A DNA stretch of 46,206 bases, from the NCBI GenBank assembly GCA_021162745.1, contig JAGGYC010000059.1, forward strand, positions 1 to 46,206. The letters run 5' to 3'. Positions 25,635 to 32,867 of this stretch are shown in pieces (position 1 is the stretch's first letter; each line of letters starts with the position of its first letter). The notes under the pieces were generated by a model. That model was not told where the DNA came from. It made no database searches and saw only the letters and a program-made list of their open reading frames with translations. Origin of the DNA: Desulfuromonas sp. (GTDB taxonomy: Bacteria; Desulfobacterota; Desulfuromonadia; Desulfuromonadales; Desulfuromonadaceae). The translations under genes were made by a program, and so were the position numbers.

Positions 25635-25647
25635 TCCACCACTTCAA

Positions 25648-25735
25648 GCCGAAGTGGTGGAATCTGGTAGACACGCATGATTCAGGTTCATGTGCTCGTA
25701 AGGGCGTGGGAGTTCGAGTCTCCCCTTCGGCACCA
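25648..25735 (+). tRNA. tRNA-Leu(CAG), copy 2
   Basis: Identical 88-nt tRNA with the same anticodon loop TTCAGGT and encoded CCA. The promoter, tRNA and terminator together form a second complete unit, so the two were made by tandem duplication. Confidence 0.97.
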
Positions 25736-25744
25736 AATAAAAAT

Positions 25745-25777
25745 AACCCGTTACCGTAAGGTAGCGGGTTTTTTTTA
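25745..25777 (+). terminator. Terminator of tRNA-Leu copy 2
   Basis: AACCCGTTACC-GTAA-GGTAGCGGGTT followed by a T-run. It differs from the copy 1 terminator by C-to-T and G-to-A changes that keep the stem paired. Confidence 0.92.
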
Positions 25778-25953
25778 TTGTTTATCCCACCGGGCTGCTT
25801 GATTTACGTCATACAATTGTTACTGTTATTAATCCACAAACGGCCACAGTGTCTATCATTAAGATTAGACGATTTTTTTAAATTGCAAAAGATGACAAAT
25901 GTGGTTATTGTTTTCTCAATCGTTTTGAAATATTATTTTAAGGAGGAAAGCGG

Positions 25954-27225
25954 ATGAAGAGAATGTTGATTGGCGTTCTGCTGAGTGTATTTATGCTTGG
26001 CGGAATCGCTTGGGCGGAAGAGTCCTGTATCGTTTGTCACAGCGAAACCACTCCGGGGCAGGTTGCCGATTGGCGGGTGAGTGCTCATGCCGAAAATGAT
26101 GTTACCTGTTCCTACTGTCATGGCGAAGAGCACACCAGTGCCGATGACGTGGCTAAGGCGGCATTTCCTGCTGAGCAGGTTTGTTCAGAATGTCATCAGG
26201 AACAGTTTGATTCCTTTGCCACGGGCAAGCATAACTATGGTTGGACCTCGCTCAACGCATTGCCTATCACTCATGTGGAACCCGATGAGTTGATGGAAGG
26301 CGGTCGCGGCTGTGGTGGTTGCCATAATATGGGGATCAAGACCGAGGCGCAGAAAGCGGAGCAGCTGGCTAAAGGCCATCGCTACCAGAATAACTCTTGT
26401 GACGAGTGCCATACCCGCCATACCTTCTCCAAGAAAGAAGCTCAGGATCCTCGCGCCTGCCAGCAGTGCCACATGGGCTATGATCATCCGCAGTGGGAGA
26501 TGTGGAGCAGCGCCAAGCACGGTACGCGCTGGTTTGCCAAAGAAGGTGGTCGACTGCCTGAGGGCGCTCAGGCGCCAACGTGCCAAGAGTGTCACCTGCC
26601 TGACGGCACCCACAGTAATCATACCGCCTGGGGCTTCCTCGGTGTGCGCCTGCCGTTGCCTGAAGATCCACATGAAAAAGCGGATAAAATTACAATTTTG
26701 AAAGCACTCGGTGTGTTGAATCCTGAGACCGGTAAGCCTACACCACGTCTGGCACTGGTTCAATCGGTGGATATGATCCGTTCAACCCAAGAAGCGTTTG
26801 ATCTTGAGCGTGACAAGATGATTAATACCTGTAAAAAATGTCATTCCGAAACCTACGCTCGTACTCAGTTGGAGATGGGGGACAGCATGCTTACGAAGGC
26901 TGACGTATTGTTGGCTAAGGCGATCCGCATTGTGGCCGGATTGTATAAAGACGGCATTATTGAGAAGCCAGCTGACTATGCGTTTGCTTATCCCGATTTC
27001 CTCTATTTCTTACGCACAAACGGAGCGAAAATTGACGGTATGACCCACATTGATCAGGTGTTGTTCAAGATGTATATGAAGCATCGGATGCGGACATATC
27101 AGGGGCAGTTCCATGTTAATCCCGACTATGCTTACTGGTATGGTTGGGCGCAGATGACCAATGATTTGGGTGAGATCGAGGAGCTGGACAAGTTGATGCG
27201 AGCTAGTCACGCCAAAGCTCACTAA
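25954..27225 (+). CDS. Octahaem c-type cytochrome, hydroxylamine-oxidoreductase-like
   Basis: 423 residues with a cleavable signal peptide (MKRMLIGVLLSVFMLGGIAWA), so periplasmic. Eight CXXCH haem sites are seen: CIVCH (25-29), CSYCH (52-56), CSECH (77-81), CGGCH (120-124), CDECH, CQQCH, CQECH and CKKCH. The count of eight, the GGRGCGGCHNMG fourth site and the histidine-rich spacing point to the hydroxylamine oxidoreductase-like octahaem family, which in anaerobes is thought to work reductively on nitrite or hydroxylamine. Whether the active-site crosslinking tyrosine of the oxidising enzyme is present cannot be judged by eye. AAGGAGG precedes the ATG. No quinol dehydrogenase partner is adjacent. 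It is transcribed alone and followed by a terminator. Confidence 0.88.
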   Translation: MKRMLIGVLLSVFMLGGIAWAEESCIVCHSETTPGQVADWRVSAHAENDVTCSYCHGEEHTSADDVAKAAFPAEQVCSECHQEQFDSFATGKHNYGWTSLNALPITHVEPDELMEGGRGCGGCHNMGIKTEAQKAEQLAKGHRYQNNSCDECHTRHTFSKKEAQDPRACQQCHMGYDHPQWEMWSSAKHGTRWFAKEGGRLPEGAQAPTCQECHLPDGTHSNHTAWGFLGVRLPLPEDPHEKADKITILKALGVLNPETGKPTPRLALVQSVDMIRSTQEAFDLERDKMINTCKKCHSETYARTQLEMGDSMLTKADVLLAKAIRIVAGLYKDGIIEKPADYAFAYPDFLYFLRTNGAKIDGMTHIDQVLFKMYMKHRMRTYQGQFHVNPDYAYWYGWAQMTNDLGEIEELDKLMRASHAKAH

Positions 27226-27251
27226 TGCACGAGTTGTAGTTGGTGTTACAG

Positions 27252-27282
27252 AAAAAAGCCCGGGGTTTCTCCGGGCTTTTTT
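27252..27282 (+). terminator. Terminator after the octahaem cytochrome
   Basis: AAAAAAGCCCGG (27252-27263) and CCGGGCTTTTTT (27271-27282) form a perfect stem with a T-run. Confidence 0.93.
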
Positions 27283-27353
27283 CGTTTACATTGTTTGAAG
27301 CCGTTTCTACAATGGTGATTTATTGTTCTAATTAAGAGGGAATGGAGGAGAAT

Positions 27354-27653
27354 ATGGCTGTAGTACAGATCAGCTGCACTCCGCTGGGCGAGGGTACTGG
27401 TGGTATTTCTAAGTTTGTGGCCGGGTGTTTGACGCTGGTTAAGGAATCGGGGCTGAAATATCAGCTGACACCGATGGGGACGATTTTGGAAGGGGAGTTG
27501 GACGATATTTTTGCCCTGGTGCGCAAGATGCACGAATCGCCGTTCAATGCCGGGGCTCAACGGGTCTCCACCCTGATCAAGATTGATGACCGCCGTGACC
27601 GGGAGCATACCATGGAGCGTAAGATGCAGTCGGTGCAGGAGCGGATGGATTAA
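27354..27653 (+). CDS. MTH1187/YkoF-type thiamine-binding family protein
   Basis: 99 residues, small ferredoxin-like fold. Seen: VVQISCTPLGEGTGGISKFV, GLKYQLTPMGTILEGELDDI, and RVSTLIKIDDRRD with a Lys/Arg-rich end. These are typical of the MTH1187 (DUF77) family, whose members bind thiamine-like ligands and form tetramers; a precise role is unknown. I chose the ATG at 27354, preceded by GGAGGAGA. A longer reading from 27342 would use the ribosome site as coding sequence. Confidence 0.85.
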   Translation: MAVVQISCTPLGEGTGGISKFVAGCLTLVKESGLKYQLTPMGTILEGELDDIFALVRKMHESPFNAGAQRVSTLIKIDDRRDREHTMERKMQSVQERMD

Positions 27654-27663
27654 GGTCGCTAAT

Positions 27664-27766
27664 AGAACCGGCAGTACCCATTCCAAGGGGCGCATAAACC
27701 CATCCATGGGGCTTAACTGTCGCCATCCGGGCGACAGATACCCTTTCCATGGGTACTGCCGGTTCT
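27664..27766. repeat. Cloverleaf-like nested palindrome element
   Basis: A 103-nt element with perfect 18-nt terminal arms: AGAACCGGCAGTACCCAT (27664-27681) and its complement (27749-27766). After a 3-nt internal loop AAGGG/CCCTT extends the stem. Inside are two further hairpins: CCCAT-CC-ATGGG (27699-27710) and CTGTCGCC/GGCGACAG (27717-27724, 27730-27737). It therefore folds as a long stem carrying two side hairpins. It lies between a protein gene stop and tRNA-Cys and codes for no plausible protein. The 12-mer CCCATCCATGGG recurs at 45452-45463. Confidence 0.75.
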
Positions 27767-27796
27767 TTGTCTGAATGATTAATGATGAATTTTTTC

Positions 27797-27826
27797 TTGA
27801 CAGTTACGAGAGTGATTTGCTATCAC
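27797..27826 (+). promoter_or_regulatory. Promoter of tRNA-Cys
   Basis: TTGACA (27797-27802), 18-nt spacer, TATCAC (27821-27826). A -35 match is perfect and the -10 is fair. The tRNA starts 46 nt later. Confidence 0.6.
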
Positions 27827-27872
27827 TAGCGGGCCTTGACGGCAGCACTCCTGTGAGTGACTGTAAGTTGAT

Positions 27873-27946
27873 GGCCCCGTCGCCAAGTGGTAAGGCAGAG
27901 GCCTGCAAAGCCTTTATCCCCAGTTCGAATCTGGGCGGGGCCTCCA
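27873..27946 (+). tRNA. tRNA-Cys(GCA)
   Basis: 74 nt with encoded CCA. Acceptor GGCCCCG/CGGGGCC, anticodon stem-loop AGGCCTGCAAAGCCT with anticodon GCA, T-loop TTCGAAT. Confidence 0.96.
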
Positions 27947-27952
27947 TAATAT

Positions 27953-27985
27953 AAAAGCCAGCCTGTTTTCAGGTTGGCTTTTTTT
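27953..27985 (+). terminator. Terminator of tRNA-Cys
   Basis: AAAAGCCAGCCTG and CAGGTTGGCTTTTTTT form a stem with a T-run just after the tRNA. Confidence 0.9.
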
Positions 27986-28042
27986 GTTATATCTGGATTT
28001 CTCACAAAGATGCTTGTGAGAAATTCTGCTTAGGAGTTTGTG

Positions 28043-28861
28043 ATGGAGATCTGGTCTCTGGAGATGTTGCTTGGCTTTGCGCTGATGGGGACCTGTGCTG
28101 GGTTCCTTTCAGGATTGCTGGGGATTGGTGGCGGGGTGGTACTGGTGCCGCTGTTCCTGTGGGGTTTTACTCTGGCCGGGGTTGATCCGCAGGTCATTGT
28201 CCATTGTGCTTTTGCCACCAGTCTGGCCGTCATCATTCCCACCTCCATTAGCAATACCCTGGGCCATCGGGCGCGGGGAAATTTCTCCGGTTTTCATGTG
28301 ATCTATCTGGCCATCGGTTCCTTTTTTGGGGCGCTGATGGGGGCATGGGGGGCATCGCTGCTCAGTGGCCCCAGTCTCAAGCTGGCTTTTGGATTCATGC
28401 AGCTGGCGGTGGCGACTAAGCTGTTGCTGGGGGCGATGCATCCGTCGGATAAACCGCTACGCGAGCAACCGCTCATTCTGCTCTTGATCGGTGGTTTCAG
28501 TGGTGTTTTTTCGGCCTTTTTTGGTGTCGGTGGCGGGGTGGTCGCCGTACCGTTGATGGTGCTGGCCCTCCATTTTCCCATCCATCTGGCCGTGGGTAAT
28601 TCCAGTGCCTTGATCGTCATGTCGTCGCTGACCGGCACCTGCGCCTATATCTTCAATGGCTGGCAGAATGCTCTGCTTCCGGATAGCGCCCTGGGTTTTG
28701 TCTGGTTACCGGTGGTGGCACTGGTGTTACCGTTTTCCCTGCTCGGCTCGCGACTGGGGGTTAAACTTGCCGGTCGCTTCTCCCATGCTAAACTAATCAA
28801 GATGTTTGCTCTGTTGTTGATCGTTGTCGGTCTGCGCATCATCGCGACAGTCTTTTTTTGA
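28043..28861 (+). CDS. TauE/SafE family anion permease
   Basis: 272 residues, about eight transmembrane helices. Two homologous halves are visible: GTCAGFLSGLLGIGGGVVLVP and GGFSGVFSAFFGVGGGVVAVP, each the family's glycine-rich signature. The family exports or imports sulfite, organosulfonates or related anions; the substrate cannot be predicted. I preferred the ATG at 28043 because TAGGAG lies at a good distance, rather than the GTG three bases earlier. The stop is followed almost directly by a perfect palindrome. Confidence 0.88.
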   Translation: MEIWSLEMLLGFALMGTCAGFLSGLLGIGGGVVLVPLFLWGFTLAGVDPQVIVHCAFATSLAVIIPTSISNTLGHRARGNFSGFHVIYLAIGSFFGALMGAWGASLLSGPSLKLAFGFMQLAVATKLLLGAMHPSDKPLREQPLILLLIGGFSGVFSAFFGVGGGVVAVPLMVLALHFPIHLAVGNSSALIVMSSLTGTCAYIFNGWQNALLPDSALGFVWLPVVALVLPFSLLGSRLGVKLAGRFSHAKLIKMFALLLIVVGLRIIATVFF

Positions 28862-28862
28862 T

Positions 28863-28897
28863 GTAGGATGCGGTGAGTACAACGAACCGCATCCTAC
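28863..28897. repeat. GTAGGATGCGGT palindrome after the permease gene
   Basis: GTAGGATGCGGT (28863-28874) and ACCGCATCCTAC (28886-28897) are perfect complements with an 11-nt loop. It begins one base after the permease stop. A degraded copy lies at 22084. It has no T-run, so it may act as a 3'-end stabiliser more than as a terminator. Confidence 0.75.
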
Positions 28898-28972
28898 TTG
28901 TCTGATCTATTGCTGCTCACCCGGTTTTGTCAGATGGTATTTCATCATGAACATACAAGGGAGGAGGATCCC

Positions 28973-29776
28973 ATGCTTCGTCAGCCAGCCGTTGCCGGTC
29001 AATTTTATACAGATAATCCCACTGAGTTACGTCAGCAGGTGGAAGCGATGTTGGCCACTACCATTGAGCCGCAACCTGCTTGTGGCGTAATGATGCCTCA
29101 TGCCGGTTATGTCTACTCCGGTGCCATCGCCGGTGAGGCACTGGCGCGGGTGACGGTGCCGGATACGGTGTTGCTGCTGGGGCCGAATCACCACGGTGTG
29201 GGAGCTCCATGTGCCCTGTTTCCGCAGGGCCAGTGGCAGACACCTCTGGGTACGGTGGATATTGACGATGTGTTGGCGCAACAGCTGTTGGATGAGGTTC
29301 CTTTGCTGGTGGCGGACAGCGCTGCCCATCGCTATGAGCATTCGCTGGAAGTCGAAGTGCCTTTTTTGCAGGTCAAAAACCCACAGGTGAAGATTGTGCC
29401 ACTGATGCTGGGCACTCTGTCGTTGCCGACTCTTCAGTCGTTGGCGGCAGGGATCAGTACAGTGTTGGGGCGGTTGGAGCGAAAGGTGCTGGTCGTGGCC
29501 AGTTCCGACATGACCCACTATGAACCGGCTACAGTGGTGAAAGCGAAGGATCAACTGGCCCTGGATCCCCTGCTCAATTTGGATGGCGTTGCCCTGTATC
29601 AGCAGGTGAAAAAACATCAGATCAGCATGTGTGGTGTTTGTGCCGCGACGCTGATGGTGATGATTACCAAAGCCCTTGGAGCTAAGTACGCCGAGTTGGT
29701 GCGTTACGGTCATTCCGGGGAGGTCAGTGGTGATAATGATGCCGTTGTCGGTTATGCCGGGGTGGTGATCCGCTGA
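28973..29776 (+). CDS. amrB: MEMO1/AmmeMemoRadiSam system protein B
   Basis: 267 residues from the ATG at 28973 with GGGAGGAGG upstream. It starts MLRQPAVAGQFYTDNPTELR, as in MEMO-like proteins. Other motifs: GVMMPHAGYVYSGAIAGEAL, LLLGPNHHGVGAPCALFP, HRYEHSLEVEVPFL, VVASSDMTHYEP and MCGVCAATLMVM. The histidines resemble the metal site of aromatic ring-opening dioxygenases, to which MEMO is related. In bacteria this gene is usually linked to an AMMECR1 protein and a radical SAM protein; neither neighbours it here, so the system may be split. Function uncertain. Confidence 0.88.
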   Translation: MLRQPAVAGQFYTDNPTELRQQVEAMLATTIEPQPACGVMMPHAGYVYSGAIAGEALARVTVPDTVLLLGPNHHGVGAPCALFPQGQWQTPLGTVDIDDVLAQQLLDEVPLLVADSAAHRYEHSLEVEVPFLQVKNPQVKIVPLMLGTLSLPTLQSLAAGISTVLGRLERKVLVVASSDMTHYEPATVVKAKDQLALDPLLNLDGVALYQQVKKHQISMCGVCAATLMVMITKALGAKYAELVRYGHSGEVSGDNDAVVGYAGVVIR

Positions 29777-29824
29777 CCTGTGGAAATAGCCCTTGTTTCC
29801 TGATTATCATTGCAGTATAAAACC

Positions 29825-29849
29825 AAGGTCGCCACAATGGCGACCTTTT
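29825..29849 (+). terminator. Terminator or leader hairpin before gltX
   Basis: AAGGTCGCCA (29825-29834), CAA, TGGCGACCTT (29838-29847), followed by TT. It lies 20 nt before the gltX start, so it could also regulate gltX translation. Confidence 0.65.
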
Positions 29850-29868
29850 CATTTTGGAGTTGAAATTC

Positions 29869-31263
29869 ATGTCTGATCTACGTGTCCGTTTTGCCCCGAG
29901 TCCGACCGGTTATCTTCACATTGGTGGTGCGCGTACCGCGCTGTTTAATTATCTTCTGGCGCGTAAGGAGCAAGGCACATTTATCCTCCGTATTGAAGAT
30001 ACCGATGTTGAGCGCTCAACCCAGGAGTCGGTGGATGCGATTTTACAGGCTATGGATTGGCTGGGCTTGTCCTACGATGAGGGTCCGTTTTACCAGACCG
30101 AGCGCTTCGATCTGTATAAAGAGAAGGTTCAGCAACTGCTGGCTGAAGGCAAGGCTTATAAATGTTACTGCACGGCGGATGAATTGACGACCAAGCGCGA
30201 AGCGGCCATGGCAAATGGCGACAAACCGCAGTACGATGGCAGCTGTCGTGAACTGACGCCGCGTGAGGACGATGCGCCATACGTAATCCGTTTCAAGTCC
30301 AAGCGTGACGGGGTGACCAGCTTCAATGACAAGATCAAGGGGACGATCAGTTTTAATAATCAGGAACTGGATGACATGATCATTCAGCGTACCGATGGCA
30401 CCCCAACCTACAACTTTGTGGTGGTGATCGATGACGCCGAGATGGGTCTGACCCTGGTACTGCGTGGCGACGATCATGTCAACAATACGCCGCGCCAGAT
30501 CCAGATCTATCAGGCGCTGGGCTATGCGGTTCCCGAATTTGCCCACGTACCGATGATTCTCGGTGCAGACAAGAAGCGGCTCTCCAAGCGTCATGGGGCC
30601 ACCTCGGTGATGGCCTATCGTGAAATGGGCTATCTGCCCGAGGCGTTGGTCAATTATCTGGTTCGCTTGGGTTGGTCGTTTGGTGATGAAGAGATCTTCT
30701 CCATGGACGATTTGGTCGAGAAATTTACCCTGGATAATGTCGGTCGGTCCGCCGGGGTGTTTAACCCCGACAAGCTACTGTGGTTGAATGAGCATTACAT
30801 CAAGACCGGTGATCCGCAACAACTGGGCACCCTGTTGGAAGAATATCTACAGCAGTTGGGTTTTCAGGTTCCGGCTGATATCGACTTGGCCGAGGTGGTT
30901 AAAACCTTGCAGGATCGCAGCAAAACCATGGTTGAAATGGCCGAGAAGGCAGCGTTTTATGTCTGCGATGAGCTGGAGTATGATGCCAAGGCGCAGCAGA
31001 AATTTTTAACGGCAGAGCAAAAGCCGGTATTTGAAGCATTGATTGGCAAACTGGAAAGCCGTGAGTTTAATGCTGAGGGTGTTGAGGCTGCTTTTAAGGA
31101 GGTGCTCAAGGAAACCGGGCTGAAGTTTGGCAAGGTTGGGCAACCGACACGGGTTGCACTCTCGGGCGGAACCAGTGCTCCGGGGATTTTTGAAGTGATG
31201 CTGGTGTTGGGGCGTGAACGAACACTGAAACGTTTGAGAGCTGCCATTGAGCGGATCGGTTAA
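29869..31263 (+). CDS. gltX: Glutamyl-tRNA synthetase
   Basis: 464 residues from the ATG at 29869. Class I synthetase: HIGH motif in [18 protein letters not shown]-type loop in [14 protein letters not shown]. Also RFAPSPTG at the N-terminus, IEDTDVERS, and a zinc-site region with CYCTADEL. Whether it also charges tRNA-Gln cannot be told. A GGAG site precedes the ATG; an upstream TTG at 29854 lies in the ribosome site region and is less likely. Confidence 0.97.
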   Translation: MSDLRVRFAPSPTGYLHIGGARTALFNYLLARKEQGTFILRIEDTDVERSTQESVDAILQAMDWLGLSYDEGPFYQTERFDLYKEKVQQLLAEGKAYKCYCTADELTTKREAAMANGDKPQYDGSCRELTPREDDAPYVIRFKSKRDGVTSFNDKIKGTISFNNQELDDMIIQRTDGTPTYNFVVVIDDAEMGLTLVLRGDDHVNNTPRQIQIYQALGYAVPEFAHVPMILGADKKRLSKRHGATSVMAYREMGYLPEALVNYLVRLGWSFGDEEIFSMDDLVEKFTLDNVGRSAGVFNPDKLLWLNEHYIKTGDPQQLGTLLEEYLQQLGFQVPADIDLAEVVKTLQDRSKTMVEMAEKAAFYVCDELEYDAKAQQKFLTAEQKPVFEALIGKLESREFNAEGVEAAFKEVLKETGLKFGKVGQPTRVALSGGTSAPGIFEVMLVLGRERTLKRLRAAIERIG

Positions 31264-31269
31264 GATATC

Positions 31270-31303
31270 AAAAGCGCCTCCACGATAATGGAGGCGCTTT
31301 TTT
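31270..31303. terminator. Terminator between gltX and the ferritin-like gene
   Basis: AAAAGCGCCTCC (31270-31281) and GGAGGCGCTTTT (31290-31301), then TT. The genes converge here and the stem has A and T runs, so it can serve both. Confidence 0.9.
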
Positions 31304-31338
31304 CATAATCACTACTTACTGCTGTTATGGTTATTGGT

Positions 31339-31815
31339 TTAGTTCTCTGTCAGGAAATGTTCTTCGAACAGATCTTCGAGCTTTTGCAGGTTTTTACTTT
31401 CATCGGCAGCCAGCTGTTGGAAAACAGGTGCCATGGGCGCCCCCGAACAACCACTGGTCAGTTTTTCGTAGAATTCCAGTCCCTCTTTTTTGCCATGGAT
31501 GATGTAGGCTAAAGCCTGACGGGCATCAGCATCGGCAGAGAGCTTTTTCTGCTCAAGGAAGTAATCAAGATTCATCATTGGAACCTCCTGTTGCAGGAGC
31601 TCCATGTTGTCGATGTTGCCCTGGATCAAGGCGATTTCAAGCTGATGTTTTTGGTTTACTTCTTCGATGGCGGCATCAATGAGGATGGAACGGGCCGATT
31701 TGTCTTTTACCGTGCGAATCGCCACCAAATAGGCTCGATAGCAGCGTTCTTCCATGGTTATAGCCATCTCAATTGCGGCTTCGAAGGTATAGCAAACCCC
31801 TTGTGTAGATGTCAT
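31339..31815 (-). CDS. Ferritin-like (rubrerythrin-type) domain protein
   Basis: 158 residues from the ATG at 31815 (AAGGAG upstream). It is a four-helix bundle by pattern: YTFEAAIEMAITMEERCYRAY, then EEVNQKHQLEIALIQ, ALAYIIHGKKEGLEFYEKLT and ADESKNLQKLEDLFEEHF. The glutamates and histidines of rubrerythrin diiron sites are partly present (MEER, EEVNQKH, DESK), but spacing is not standard, so metal binding is uncertain. The protein lacks the rubredoxin part of rubrerythrin. Likely roles are peroxide or iron handling, but that is inference. A start further upstream (31872) is less likely. Confidence 0.78.
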   Translation of the reverse strand: MTSTQGVCYTFEAAIEMAITMEERCYRAYLVAIRTVKDKSARSILIDAAIEEVNQKHQLEIALIQGNIDNMELLQQEVPMMNLDYFLEQKKLSADADARQALAYIIHGKKEGLEFYEKLTSGCSGAPMAPVFQQLAADESKNLQKLEDLFEEHFLTEN

Positions 31816-31944
31816 GACAGGTCTCCTTATAAGGGTTTTTGAAATCGTATCGTCAAAACAATTTTTACACATGGAAAGAGTCTGTCAATAGGCTAAGGTG
31901 ATGATTTTTAATGGTGGATAGAGAATTACAAGGAATATGTGACA

Positions 31945-32301
31945 ATGAATCGACATGATGAAGCGCGTCTTGTTTACAACAGTGAACTTGGACGCTTGTG
32001 TCCTGGTTGTGGACAGGCGATTAAGCAATGCCGGTGTCATAAAAACGATGTGGTCGTTGGTGATGGTATTGTGCGGTTGAGTTATGAGACCAAGGGGCGT
32101 AAAGGGAAGGGCGTTACTGTTATTACAGGTATTCCTGTTGTGAATGAAGAGATTAAGGATGTCGCAAAGAAATTAAAAAAGTTATGTGGCAGTGGTGGTG
32201 CCGTTAAGCAACAAGCTGTCGAGATTCAGGGCGATCACCGGCAACGGCTGCTGGTGTGGTTGCAAAAACAAGGTTGGAAGGTCAAACAAGTTGGTGGATG
32301 A
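31945..32301 (+). CDS. Bacterial SUI1/eIF1-like (YciH) protein
   Basis: 118 residues. A short cysteine-rich N-terminus (LCPGCGQAIKQCRC, like a zinc site) is followed by a SUI1 domain: VRLSYETKGRKGKGVTVITGI, KKLKKLCGSGGAVKQQAVEIQ and GDHRQRLLVWLQKQGWKVK. The family is related to eukaryotic eIF1 and is linked to translation initiation fidelity in bacteria such as Escherichia coli YciH. The extra cysteine cluster is also seen in many YciH homologues. AAGGA lies about 10 nt upstream. Its gene converges with the free-standing DAHP-synthase domain gene. Confidence 0.9.
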   Translation: MNRHDEARLVYNSELGRLCPGCGQAIKQCRCHKNDVVVGDGIVRLSYETKGRKGKGVTVITGIPVVNEEIKDVAKKLKKLCGSGGAVKQQAVEIQGDHRQRLLVWLQKQGWKVKQVGG

Positions 32302-32317
32302 AGGTTTTGTTGAACTG

Positions 32318-32355
32318 AAAAAGCCGTTGCCCCTGAGAGGGATCAACGGCTTTTT
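32318..32355. terminator. Bidirectional terminator, SUI1 and aroQ operon
   Basis: AAAAAGCCGTTG (32318-32329) and CAACGGCTTTTT (32344-32355) flank a small CCC/GGG inner loop. It lies between convergent genes. Confidence 0.92.
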
Positions 32356-32371
32356 CTCAGGATCTTGGCGA

Positions 32372-32581
32372 TCAGGTTTCAGCAGGTATTTTAAACACCA
32401 CATGCACTCCCGGTAATTGTTCCAGTGTTGCGGTGTCGAATTGCTGTGTGTCACCGATCACACCGATGATGGTGCGGTTGGAACCCGTTGACTGGTGAAA
32501 ATCAAAATTCTCATCAATCAGGTATTGTTTGACCTGTGCCAGGTCATTTTCAGAGACATTCTTTTTCATAACCACCAGCAT
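32372..32581 (-). CDS. Free-standing DAHP-synthase N-terminal ferredoxin-like domain
   Basis: 69 residues. The sequence LVVMKKNVSENDLAQVKQYL, then SNRTIIGVIGDTQQFD and LEQLPGVHVVFKI, matches the N-terminal ferredoxin-like domain normally fused to type I DAHP synthase (aroF/aroG of the Bacillus/Thermotoga type), which serves in allosteric feedback by aromatic products. The aldolase barrel is absent here and no frameshift continuation is visible: the next gene downstream is on the other strand after a terminator. It begins 2 nt after aroQ ends, with AAAGGGA as its ribosome site, so it is a real small gene. It might act as a trans regulatory subunit for DAHP synthase or chorismate mutase (inference). 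Confidence 0.8.
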   Translation of the reverse strand: MLVVMKKNVSENDLAQVKQYLIDENFDFHQSTGSNRTIIGVIGDTQQFDTATLEQLPGVHVVFKIPAET

Positions 32582-32583
32582 GG

Positions 32584-32856
32584 CTAAATCCCTTTCGTTT
32601 TAATCCGCTCAAGTGTCCGTGATTCGTCGATCACCCGCTCAAATAGCCGCTTGATGGCATTGTTGTCCAATGGACCAGGGTTGGCCTCTCCCATTTTGGT
32701 GAAGATGCGCTTTTCCCGTTCGGGATCGTAGACTGGAATATCCAGCTCTTTTTTTAGATGACCGATTTTTAGAGCCATTTCTGCGCGGCGGTTGAAAATC
32801 TGTAACAGTTCATTGTCCAGGCGGTCGATCTCCTGGCGGATATCATCAATAGTCAA
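32584..32856 (-). CDS. aroQ: Chorismate mutase, AroQ class
   Basis: 90 residues, all helical. It converts chorismate to prephenate for Phe/Tyr synthesis. Seen: IDDIRQEIDRLDNELLQIFNRR and AEMALKIGHLKKELDIPVYD, PEREKRIFTKM and LFERVIDESRTLE, which supply the Arg, Lys and Glu residues of the AroQ active site. TTG start with AGGAGGGG at normal distance. It is the middle gene of nadB-aroQ-DAHPS-domain (gaps 11 and 2 nt). Co-transcription with nadB ties NAD and aromatic synthesis by position only. Confidence 0.93.
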   Translation of the reverse strand: MTIDDIRQEIDRLDNELLQIFNRRAEMALKIGHLKKELDIPVYDPEREKRIFTKMGEANPGPLDNNAIKRLFERVIDESRTLERIKTKGI

Positions 32857-32867
32857 AAGAGCCCCTC

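Noticed and set aside
27664-27766. Could be an integron attC site or a CRISPR unit
   Set aside because: No attC core sites or integrase, and no repeat-spacer array; only a nested palindrome is visible.
29027-29713. Long minus-strand frames opposite the MEMO gene, and similar antisense frames opposite metG and hflC
   Set aside because: They mirror strongly coding plus or minus genes with clear families; they are shadows of codon bias in the real genes.
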